Part shown: positions 1 to 5,999 of the stretch, one piece after another | How positions within the stretch are numbered: the first letter of the stretch is position 1 | How the letters are laid out: each line of letters starts with the position of its first letter | From: Deltaproteobacteria bacterium | GTDB lineage: Bacteria > Myxococcota_A > Polyangia > Polyangiales > Ga0077539 | DNA: 10,279 bases | Assembly: GCA_947494865.1 (NCBI GenBank) | Contig: CANMAT010000074.1 | Span: forward strand, 1-10,279 | Direction of reading: 5' to 3' | Notes under the pieces: model-generated | What the model was told of the DNA's origin: nothing | Seen by the model: the letters and a program-made list of their open reading frames with translations, nothing else | Database searches by the model: none | Translations under genes and position numbers: made by a program

Positions 1-431
1 AGCGCGAGCAGCCTCGCTTGCAACGCGTCGCGCGCTTCGAACGCGCCGCAGGCCATGCAGCGCACGCGAGCGAGCGCGCCGTGGAGCTCGACCACGCGGC
101 GGCTCCCCGCGGCGTGGTGGAGGCGGTCGACGTTCTGCGTAATGATCCCCCGCAGCGCGCCCGCCTCTTCGAGCGCGACGAGCGCGCGGTGCGACGCGCC
201 GGGCGTGGCCGACGAAAAGCGCCCCCACCCCGCGACGCTGCGCGCCCAGTAGCGCTGCCTGCGCTCGGCGCTCTTCACGAACTCGGCGTACTGCACCGGC
301 GGCCGCCTTCGCTGCACGCCGTCGGGCCCGCGATAGTCGGGAATGCCCGAGTCGGTGCTGCACCCCGCACCGGTGAGCGCGACCACCGTACGACCCCGAA
401 GCAGCGCCGCGAGCGCCGAAGCGTCACTCAT
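1..431 (-). CDS. SIRT4-like (class II) sirtuin, NAD-dependent protein deacylase, partial
   Basis: Sir2-family enzyme that uses NAD+ to remove acyl groups from lysine, releasing nicotinamide and O-acyl-ADP-ribose; cytoplasmic. Only the first 143 residues are present; the C-terminus lies beyond the left edge. Visible motifs are the Rossmann NAD motif GAGCSTDSGIPDYRG (residues 21-35), TQNVDRLHHAAGS (98-110), the catalytic histidine in ELHG (H117) and the first zinc pair CMAC (C125, C128); the second cysteine pair is outside the window. Residues about 42-69, including RRQRYWAR and a following GW, match the class II (SIRT4) pattern rather than the CobB/class III pattern, as recalled from human SIRT4. 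The ATG at 431 was chosen because the family fold begins about 15 residues later and no upstream in-frame start is visible; it has no clear ribosome binding site. It lies 43 nt downstream of the hydrolase gene on the same strand, so co-transcription is likely. The family call is firm; the acyl group removed is unknown. Confidence 0.95.
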   Translation of the reverse strand, partial: MSDASALAALLRGRTVVALTGAGCSTDSGIPDYRGPDGVQRRRPPVQYAEFVKSAERRQRYWARSVAGWGRFSSATPGASHRALVALEEAGALRGIITQNVDRLHHAAGSRRVVELHGALARVRCMACGAFEARDALQARLLA

Positions 432-474
432 GGCGCGCGACGGTGGGTCGCGCGGCGGCCGTTGGCAACACGCG
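432..474 (-). other. Short gap between hydrolase and sirtuin genes
   Basis: Forty-three bases separate the hydrolase stop from the sirtuin ATG on the minus strand. I see no terminator hairpin, promoter or Shine-Dalgarno sequence in it, which fits read-through transcription of both genes as one unit. Confidence 0.5.
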
Positions 475-1275
475 TCAGCCCGCGACGCGACGCAGCGGAA
501 CCGCCGCCCCCGCGAGGTGCTCGCCCGACTCGTCTTCGAGCTCGGCGAAGCTGTCGCGCTCGGCCACGGCGCGGGGCGCATCGAGGGTGATGCCGTCTTC
601 GACGGCGGCCCACGTGTGGCGATGAAACAGCACCCCGTGGTGCCCGACGCCGTCGACGTACACCGCGCGCGAGCCGTCGAGCGCGGCGCTGTGACAGGCC
701 ACGAGTGAGTCTTGCACCGCCACCACCGAGGTGAGCCGCGCGTGCTTCAGCCGCTCGCGCGTCACCGTGAGCGTGTGGAGCAGCTGTGAGCCCGGCGAGA
801 GCTCACGCGCGAGCTGCATGGGCCACCCGCGCGCCAGCGAGGTGCCGCGATGCGGCGTGCCGATCGTGACGAGGCCGTCGACGCGGCCGCCGAGCACCTG
901 CGCGTAGTAGCGCGCGATGAGGCCGCCCAGCGAGTGCGCCACCACGCACACGGGCCCCTCGGGGTGCGCGCGCTGAATCGCGTCGGCGAGGCGATCGGCG
1001 TGGTCGGCCACGCTGCCCGCAGGAAAGTAGTTGTATTGAAGCTGCCGCGGCGCAAGCCCCAGCGACGCGAGGTGCGACGCCATGGGGTGAAACGCGCCGC
1101 CCGAACCAAAATACCCGTGAATGAACACCACGAGGTGCTCGGCCTCGCCGCGCGCGCGCACCGAGTGGCCCGTCTTCGACATGAGCCAGCCGTGGCGCGC
1201 GAGGGCGACGAGCTCCTTCAAGGCATCTCGGCGACGCTTGAACGGCGGGTTTGTCACAGATCTGAGAACTAGCAC
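475..1275 (-). CDS. Lipase-like alpha/beta hydrolase
   Basis: Serine hydrolase of the alpha/beta fold, closest in appearance to triacylglycerol lipase/PGAP1-like esterases. In 266 residues it shows the oxyanion segment VVFIHGYFGSGG (49-60), the nucleophile elbow AHSLGG with S115, the strand TIGTPHRG (138-144) typical of lipases, a candidate acid D189 in VAVQDS, and a candidate catalytic histidine H212 or H213 in GVGHHG. No signal peptide is evident, so it is probably cytoplasmic. Residues 14-36 form a basic amphipathic helix that could touch membrane. The start is uncertain: the GTG at 1275 is the longest choice, but its first codons (CTA, GTT, AGA, TCT, ACA) are unlike the rest of the gene and there is no ribosome binding site. 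GTG 1257 and ATG 1182 are alternatives. It precedes the sirtuin gene by 43 nt. The substrate cannot be told from sequence; thioesterase or depolymerase activity is also possible. Confidence 0.88.
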   Translation of the reverse strand: MLVLRSVTNPPFKRRRDALKELVALARHGWLMSKTGHSVRARGEAEHLVVFIHGYFGSGGAFHPMASHLASLGLAPRQLQYNYFPAGSVADHADRLADAIQRAHPEGPVCVVAHSLGGLIARYYAQVLGGRVDGLVTIGTPHRGTSLARGWPMQLARELSPGSQLLHTLTVTRERLKHARLTSVVAVQDSLVACHSAALDGSRAVYVDGVGHHGVLFHRHTWAAVEDGITLDAPRAVAERDSFAELEDESGEHLAGAAVPLRRVAG

Positions 1276-1310
1276 GGAGCGAGGACGCGGTGAAATCTCT
1301 GACAGGCCTC

Positions 1311-1334
1311 AAAACATGGGGCTTCGGCGCCCCA
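1311..1334 (-). terminator. Candidate intrinsic terminator after trpD
   Basis: Read on the minus strand, a 6-bp perfect stem TGGGGC/GCCCCA encloses a six-base loop (GCCGAA) and is followed two bases later by TTTT. It begins 12 nt after the trpD stop codon, in the 71-nt gap before the hydrolase gene. Stem and position suit a Rho-independent terminator, but the T tract is short, so efficiency is doubtful. If it works, the hydrolase/sirtuin pair needs its own promoter between about 1276 and 1310; I see no convincing -35/-10 there. Confidence 0.5.
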
Positions 1335-1346
1335 CCGGGTGCCACG

Positions 1347-2408
1347 TCAAGGTTGCGCGGGCTGCGTCGGGTCGTACGCAGAGGGCTCCTCGGGCTCGAC
1401 GTTGCTGGCCTCGACCCAGCGGCGGAGCGTGCGCATCGCGGCGCCCGAGTCGATGGCGCGCGTGGCGATCTCGGCGGCTTCTTTGAAGTCGGCGGTCACC
1501 TCGGCGACCACGAGCGCGGCGGCGGCGTTGAGAATCACCGCGGTGCGGGCGTCGCCGGGCTCGCCCGCGAGCACCGAGCGCGCGATGTCGGCGTTGGTCT
1601 TCGGGTCGCCGCCGCGGAGGGTGAGCACATCGGCGATGGGCTCGAGGCCGAAGTCGGCGGGGGACACCGTGCACTCGACCAGCACCCCCTGCCGCACGCT
1701 CACGACCTGCGTGTCGCCCGCGGGAGAGACCTCGTCGATGCCGCCCGTGCCGTGGAGCACCCACGCGCGGCGCACGCCCAGCCGACCGAGCACCTCGGCG
1801 ATGGGGCGCAGGTACCGCGGCGAGTGCACGCCGAGGAGCTGGTGCGTCGCGCCCGCGGGGTTGGCCAGGGGCCCCAACAGGTCGAAGATGGTGCGAAAGC
1901 CCAGCTCTTGCCGCACGACGCCCGCGTTGGCGAGCGCCACATGAAACGCCGGGGCGTAGAGAAACCCGATGCCCACCTCGCGCAGGCAGCGCTGCACGAC
2001 GGAGCGCGGCGCGTCGATGCGCACGCCGAGGGCCTCGGCCACGTCGGCGCTGCCCGTGCGAGAGGTGACCGCCCGCAGGCCGTGCTTGGCCACCGAGACG
2101 CCACACGCGGCCGCCACGATGGCCGCCACGGTGCTCACGTTGAAGGTGCGCACCGGGCCGCCGCCGGTGCCGCAGGTGTCGAGCACCACGCCGGGGAGGG
2201 CCTCGACCCACTCGCAGCGCCGCCGGAGGCAGCGCGCGGCCGCGGTGATCTCGGTCACCGTCTCGCCCTTCATGCGCAGGGCCGTAGCGAGCGAGGCGAT
2301 CTGCGCCGGCGAGGCGGCGCCCGAGAGCACGGCGTCCATCGCGTCGGTGGCCTGCGTCTCGTCGAGGTTGCGGCCGTCGATGAGCGCCCGGAGCGCGTCC
2401 TGAATCAT
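1347..2408 (-). CDS. trpD: Anthranilate phosphoribosyltransferase family protein (TrpD)
   Basis: TrpD transfers phosphoribose from PRPP to anthranilate, the second committed step of tryptophan synthesis. The 353-residue product has the usual family length plus an acidic, proline-containing tail (about 334-353). Recognisable blocks are DTCGTGGG (77-84), TFNVST (88-93), AKHG (107-110), TGSADVAEALGV (118-129), GIGFLYAP (146-153), R166, RTIFDLLGPLANPAG (172-186) and the metal-binding pair in GIDEVSP (D225, E226). Two positions are unusual: the Asp of the GTGGDG loop is Gly (G84), and the Asn of KHGN is Leu (L111). The ATG at 2408 was chosen because the family N-terminal helix starts there and GAGG lies about 7 nt upstream; longer readings add 63 residues of non-family, out-of-character sequence. 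No other trp gene is adjacent. True TrpD is most likely; a paralogue with another aromatic acceptor is possible. Confidence 0.9.
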   Translation of the reverse strand: MIQDALRALIDGRNLDETQATDAMDAVLSGAASPAQIASLATALRMKGETVTEITAAARCLRRRCEWVEALPGVVLDTCGTGGGPVRTFNVSTVAAIVAAACGVSVAKHGLRAVTSRTGSADVAEALGVRIDAPRSVVQRCLREVGIGFLYAPAFHVALANAGVVRQELGFRTIFDLLGPLANPAGATHQLLGVHSPRYLRPIAEVLGRLGVRRAWVLHGTGGIDEVSPAGDTQVVSVRQGVLVECTVSPADFGLEPIADVLTLRGGDPKTNADIARSVLAGEPGDARTAVILNAAAALVVAEVTADFKEAAEIATRAIDSGAAMRTLRRWVEASNVEPEEPSAYDPTQPAQP

Positions 2409-2467
2409 AGTGGGCCTCGGAAGGGTAGCGCCGGACCGGGGCAGATTCACAGCGGTTTCGCACCAGG

Positions 2468-2483
2468 GCGGCGGCCCCGCCGC
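2468..2483. repeat. GC-rich palindrome upstream of trpD
   Basis: Seven-base arms GCGGCGG and CCGCCGC face each other across two bases, able to form a stable hairpin in the trpD leader about 60 nt before its start codon. There is no following T tract, so it is not an obvious terminator. It could be an operator or a leader structure, or chance in GC-rich DNA. Confidence 0.35.
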
Positions 2484-2504
2484 AGCGCAGTGCGCACGAG
2501 CGGG

Positions 2505-2529
2505 CGCGTGTGATCGCGTGAGACACGCG
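2505..2529. repeat. Inverted repeat CGCGTGT/ACACGCG in the divergent region
   Basis: A perfect 7-bp inverted repeat with an 11-bp spacer; the centre-to-centre distance of 18 bp is in the range used by dimeric regulators. It lies 93 bp upstream of the TTG start of the plus-strand gene. Chance occurrence is quite possible at this GC content. Confidence 0.25.
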
Positions 2530-2610
2530 GGCGGTCGTTGAGTTACGATGGGCAACGCGCGGCTGCGGCGCGGCGCGCGCTCGCACACACCAGACATTCA
2601 CACCCCACGC

Positions 2611-2624
2611 GGAGGATTCGTTTG
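2611..2624 (+). promoter_or_regulatory. Strong ribosome binding site that selects a TTG start
   Basis: GGAGGA at 2611-2616 lies five bases before the TTG at 2622-2624, an ideal spacing. The next in-frame ATG at 2631 would be 14 bases away, too far, and the upstream in-frame start at 2538 has no such site. The site therefore argues for initiation at TTG. Confidence 0.7.
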
Positions 2625-4616
2625 ACCCCCATGCGGGACTCACCGCGCCCGACGTCACTGCGCGTGATCGCGGTGCTTCGCCCCGGCGAAAGCGTCATCC
2701 CCGGCGGCCTCGCGTCGAACCATTGGGTGGTCGTGGGCGCGCCCGCCGAGAGCCTCGAGCGCACGGTGACGCGCGAGCGCGCGAACGCGATCGTCGTCGA
2801 CATGGAGCTGCCGAACATCTTCGAAACGATCCTCCGCGTCCGCAAGGTCGGAGGGGTCGCGGGCTCGTTGCCCATCGCCCTGGTAGGCCCCGCCGACCGC
2901 GCCTCGCTCGCGGCTGAGTTCCTCCAGAAGCACGGCCCCGGGCTGTTCGCGCCGCGCCCCGTCGCGCTCGCCGAGCTCGCCGCGCGCCTCCGCGCCCTCT
3001 ACGAGAGCGACGCGCAGCAACGCCTCGCGAGCAGCCCCGGCGACGCGCCCGTGCTCGGTGGCCCCCTCCGCGCACAGACGGTCTCGGGCCCACGGCGCGC
3101 GTCGCCCGCGCCCTTCAGCCCGCCGCCCTCGCGCGCGCCCACGCCGACGACGTCGCTCGCGTCGAGCGTGCCGACGGCCCTCGCGCCGTCGGTGCCGTCG
3201 GGCGCGCTCTACAGCGCGCTCCCGTCGAGCGCTCATCCCCCGGCGGAGAGCGCCCTCGCCCAGGCCGCGTCGCCCTCGCTCCGACCGGGCACGCTCTCGC
3301 CCTCGGCGCTCACGCCGCCGTCGCTCGCGGCGCCGCTCACGTCGCTCCTGCGAGCGGCCATCACCGAGGCGGGCGGCGACGCGGCGAGCTTCGAGCTCCC
3401 CCCCGACGGCGGCGACGACCTCGACGACCTCGTGCCCCCCGAGCTCCTCGAGCCCCTCGACGCGCCCTTCGAATCGCTCGCAGACGAGACGTCGTCCGAG
3501 TCGACGCGCTTTCACACGCCGCCCGGCACCTCACCCGGCGTGCAGCTGCGGCGCGGCCCGCTCAAGAGCGCGGGCACCGCGTCGGGCGTGTCCCCGCTGG
3601 CCATCCACGGCGACCTGCAGCTCGCGGGCTCGCTCCCTCGCTACGGCGTCCCGATGCTGCTCAGCGCCGCGCTGCGGGTGCGCGCGACGGGCGTGCTCTC
3701 GGTGCAGTCGCGCGGCGCCCAGTGGCAGATCTCGCTCCACGCGGGCCACGTGCTAGCGGTGCGAGGGTCGCGCCCCGACGACCTCATCGGTCCGCTCCTC
3801 GCGCGCCTGGGGTTCCTCCCGCAAGAGGCCGCGCGCTTCGCCGAGGTGCCGCTCGACCTCGGCGTCCGCGGCGCGGCGCTCCTGGCGGCGCGCGGGTACG
3901 TCGCGCCCGACGGCGTGGCCCCCATGCTCGCTCGCGCCGCGCAGGAGCTGCTCTTCGATCTCTTCTGCCTCGACTCGCTCGAGTGGGAGATCCGCGCGCT
4001 CGAGAACTCCGTGGGCATCCCGATGCTCACCCGCTCGCCCGACGTGCTGCTGGTGCAGGGCGCCCGCGCGCGCATCGAGCCCGTGGCGGCGTACAGCGCC
4101 CTCGGCGGCGACGGCACGGTGGTCACGCTGCGGGCCGAGGCCTCGGCCATCGCGTCGCTGCCCCTCACGACCGCTGAGCGCGCGGCCGCGCTGGCGGCGA
4201 GCGACGTCAACCTCGCGAGCATACTTCGCACGCACGGCGAGCTCGTGCTGCCCGCGCTGCTCGCGCTCCACTGGCTGCAGCACCTGCGCGCCGAGGGCCC
4301 CTCGCACGACGGGCACGCGCCCGCGGGCGCGCCGGGCCCCGAGCGCACGCGGCTCCGCACGCTGCTCGAGGCCGCGCGGCGCAAAGACCTCATGGCGGTG
4401 CTGGGCGTGAGCCCCTTCGCGACGCGGAGCGCGGCGCTCATGGCACTCGACGCGAGGCGCGCCGAGCTCGACGCTTTGCGCGCGCGCAACCCGACGGCCG
4501 AGACGCTCCCCGTGGTGCTCGCGTCGCTTGACGACCTCGGGCGAATGATCCACGACCCCCAGTCGTGGGAACGCTACGTGGCGGCGCTGCGCGCGTCTTC
4601 GCTGCGCGACGAGTAG
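2622..4616 (+). CDS. Pseudo-receiver/DUF4388 (PATAN)/J-like signalling protein
   Basis: A 664-residue cytoplasmic protein in three parts. Residues about 12-127 resemble a response-regulator receiver: a candidate phospho-acceptor D60 sits in VVDMELP, but the N-terminal acidic pair is missing and the usual Lys-Pro is Arg-Pro (R112-P113). Residues about 131-325 are a Pro/Ala/Ser-rich linker with an acidic patch near 261-280. Residues about 330-480 look like DUF4388/PATAN (AGSLPRYGVPMLLSAALR, then TGVLSV and HAGHVLAV), a domain thought to mediate protein interaction in bacterial signalling. Residues about 577-655 resemble a J domain (DLMAVLGVSP, then MIHDPQSWERY) but lack the HPD loop needed to stimulate DnaK. 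The start is set by the ribosome binding site before TTG 2622. The next gene on this strand follows after 61 nt. Exact function is unknown; an adaptor role, as proposed for gliding and chemosensory PATAN proteins, is inference. Confidence 0.82.
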   Translation: MTPMRDSPRPTSLRVIAVLRPGESVIPGGLASNHWVVVGAPAESLERTVTRERANAIVVDMELPNIFETILRVRKVGGVAGSLPIALVGPADRASLAAEFLQKHGPGLFAPRPVALAELAARLRALYESDAQQRLASSPGDAPVLGGPLRAQTVSGPRRASPAPFSPPPSRAPTPTTSLASSVPTALAPSVPSGALYSALPSSAHPPAESALAQAASPSLRPGTLSPSALTPPSLAAPLTSLLRAAITEAGGDAASFELPPDGGDDLDDLVPPELLEPLDAPFESLADETSSESTRFHTPPGTSPGVQLRRGPLKSAGTASGVSPLAIHGDLQLAGSLPRYGVPMLLSAALRVRATGVLSVQSRGAQWQISLHAGHVLAVRGSRPDDLIGPLLARLGFLPQEAARFAEVPLDLGVRGAALLAARGYVAPDGVAPMLARAAQELLFDLFCLDSLEWEIRALENSVGIPMLTRSPDVLLVQGARARIEPVAAYSALGGDGTVVTLRAEASAIASLPLTTAERAAALAASDVNLASILRTHGELVLPALLALHWLQHLRAEGPSHDGHAPAGAPGPERTRLRTLLEAARRKDLMAVLGVSPFATRSAALMALDARRAELDALRARNPTAETLPVVLASLDDLGRMIHDPQSWERYVAALRASSLRDE

Positions 4617-4677
4617 GGCGGGCGGTGGGCCCACAACGTTGCGCTCTAGATTCACTACGTGTAGGGAAAGCTGGTAG
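4617..4677 (+). promoter_or_regulatory. Gap between the two plus-strand signalling genes
   Basis: Sixty-one bases that become noticeably less GC-rich from about 4645 (TCTAGATTCACTACGTGTAG). The near-palindrome CTACGTGTAG is present. Local AT enrichment could mark a second promoter, but no clear -35/-10 pair is seen, and read-through from the upstream gene is equally possible. There is no strong ribosome binding site before either ATG (4678 or 4684). Confidence 0.3.
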
Positions 4678-5985
4678 ATGGTCATGGAACGTGTGAACGA
4701 CCCTTCAGCCCTGCCCATCGCAGACGAGCATGCCGACGAGGCGCAGTGGGCGCTCACGACGGGCCGCACGCTGCAGGATCGCGGAGATACCGACGGGGCG
4801 GTGACCTGGTATCGCCGCGCGGTCGAGCACCTCATGGACGCGGGCAACGACGAGGCGGCCCTCGAGGTCGCCCGCCTCGCGGCGGCGCTGTCGTCGGCCC
4901 CGCCCCCGCCGCCTCGGGCGAGCGCGATGCCTGCCTCGGCGCTGAAGTCAACACCGCCCAGGGCGACGTCCGCGACCTCGTCGGCGATCGGGTCGACGCC
5001 CCCCCGCGTGATGACGCGCCCGAGCCAGGTCCCCGCCACCCTCGCGGCGATCGCCTCGACGCCTCCGATGTTGATCGAGAGCGATGATCCCTCGACGAGC
5101 GGCGAGGTCAACACGCGACTCTCGATGGAGCTTCTCTCGACGCTGCGCCGCGCGGTGAGCTTCCAGCCGATACGCGCCACCGAGGGAGAGCAGCTCGTGT
5201 CGCGCCTCACGGCGCTGCCGCTGTTCCGCGAGGCGCAGGGCGAGACGATGCGCGCGGTCGCGCGTCAGGTGAGCCTGGTGACCTTCGAACCCGGCGAGGC
5301 CCTGCTCATGCCAGCGCACGCGGGGCCCGAGCCGCCGCTGTACGTCGTCCTCGAGGGCCGAGGCATCCTCCGCGCGAACGGCGAAGAGGGCCCTGGCACT
5401 CCGCTCGGCCTCGGCGATTTCGTCGGCGAGGTGGGCGCGCTCTACGGCGGCCCCGGCGTGATGACAGCGACGGCCCGCTCGACGATCACCGCCGCGGCGC
5501 TCCCCCGCTCGCTCGTGTGCTGGCTCGCCCGCGAGATCCCCGAGATACGCATGGCGCTCGAAGACGCCGCGTGGGAGCGCGCCTTCGGCGCCATCGGCCG
5601 CGCCGCGCCCTTCCTTCGGAGGCTGTCGCCCGACCAGCGCGGGGTCGCGTATGCGCGCTTCGAACCCGTGCTCCTCAACGCGGGCGACCTCCTGCTGGGC
5701 GAGGGCGCGCCGCCGCTCGCGTTCTGGATCCTCGCAGCCGGCGAGGTCGAGCTCTACGGCGGGGGCATCAGCGGGCGGCAGCCCATCCGCGCGCGGGCGG
5801 GCGACGCCATCGGCCTCCGCGCGATCCTCGAGGGCGAGCCGAGCGGAGTGACCGCCCGTACGCTGGGCACGGTGCTCGCTGCCAAGGTGGGCATCAACGG
5901 CTTCCGGGTGTTGATCGAGAAGCACCCGTCGCTCGCCGAAGCGCTCGACGACATCGGCCTGCCGGGCCGCGCCGTGCTCTGCTGA
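4678..5985 (+). CDS. TPR protein with two degenerate cyclic-nucleotide-binding domains
   Basis: A 435-residue cytoplasmic protein. Residues about 20-72 form a TPR-like helical pair (LQDRGDTDGAVTWYRRAVEH, then AGNDEAALEVARLAA). Residues about 74-145 are a Pro/Ser/Thr linker with three STPP motifs (S91, S106, S127). Two CNB/Crp-like beta-barrels follow, at about 175-305 and 306-425, each opening with a LPLF or APFL helix motif and containing an F/L-x-P/A-G-(E/D) turn. The first keeps Gly-Glu of the phosphate-binding cassette (G250-E251) but has no arginine at the expected place; the second lacks both the Glu (L380) and the Arg. No DNA-binding domain is present. Classical cAMP/cGMP binding is therefore unlikely, and a protein-interaction or other-ligand role is inferred. 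The start may be ATG 4678 or ATG 4684. The gene ends 14 bp from the convergent Kir gene. Confidence 0.85.
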   Translation: MVMERVNDPSALPIADEHADEAQWALTTGRTLQDRGDTDGAVTWYRRAVEHLMDAGNDEAALEVARLAAALSSAPPPPPRASAMPASALKSTPPRATSATSSAIGSTPPRVMTRPSQVPATLAAIASTPPMLIESDDPSTSGEVNTRLSMELLSTLRRAVSFQPIRATEGEQLVSRLTALPLFREAQGETMRAVARQVSLVTFEPGEALLMPAHAGPEPPLYVVLEGRGILRANGEEGPGTPLGLGDFVGEVGALYGGPGVMTATARSTITAAALPRSLVCWLAREIPEIRMALEDAAWERAFGAIGRAAPFLRRLSPDQRGVAYARFEPVLLNAGDLLLGEGAPPLAFWILAAGEVELYGGGISGRQPIRARAGDAIGLRAILEGEPSGVTARTLGTVLAAKVGINGFRVLIEKHPSLAEALDDIGLPGRAVLC

Positions 5986-5999
5986 CTTCGTAGGGGCTC
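5986..5999. other. Convergent gene boundary without room for a terminator
   Basis: Only 14 bases separate the stop codons of the plus-strand CNB-domain gene and the minus-strand Kir gene. No hairpin fits, so any termination site must lie inside one of the coding regions and the 3' ends of the two mRNAs probably overlap. Confidence 0.6.

Larger units (their letters stand above)
2409..2621. promoter_or_regulatory. Divergent intergenic region between trpD and the PATAN gene
   Basis: These 213 bases must hold the promoters of both divergent genes. I see no convincing -35/-10 pair; TACGAT at 2544-2549 is a weak -10-like hexamer for the plus strand. Two symmetric elements are present and listed separately: a GC palindrome at 2468-2483 and an inverted repeat at 2505-2529. 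No leader peptide with tandem tryptophan codons is visible ahead of trpD, so classical attenuation is not supported. Confidence 0.5.

Noticed and set aside
2409..2597. 63-residue N-terminal extension of TrpD
   Set aside because: It precedes the conserved first helix of the family, is Arg/Pro/Ala-rich and has the composition of intergenic DNA; GAGG sits before ATG 2408.
2538..2621. Longer N-terminus of the PATAN protein starting at 2538
   Set aside because: No ribosome binding site at 2538 and the 28 extra residues are unlike the domain that follows; GGAGGA before TTG 2622 is much better.
2409..2621. Tryptophan attenuator leader upstream of trpD
   Set aside because: No short open frame with adjacent tryptophan codons and no alternating hairpins ending in a T tract were found.
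1290..2658. Long open frames on both strands overlapping trpD (407 and 449 codons)
   Set aside because: Both are shadows of trpD: they show Arg/Gly/His-rich sequence with no recognisable fold, whereas the trpD frame carries all family motifs.
3641..5210. Minus-strand open frames of 282 and 485 codons under the two signalling genes
   Set aside because: They are antisense shadows; codon bias and domain content favour the plus strand throughout.
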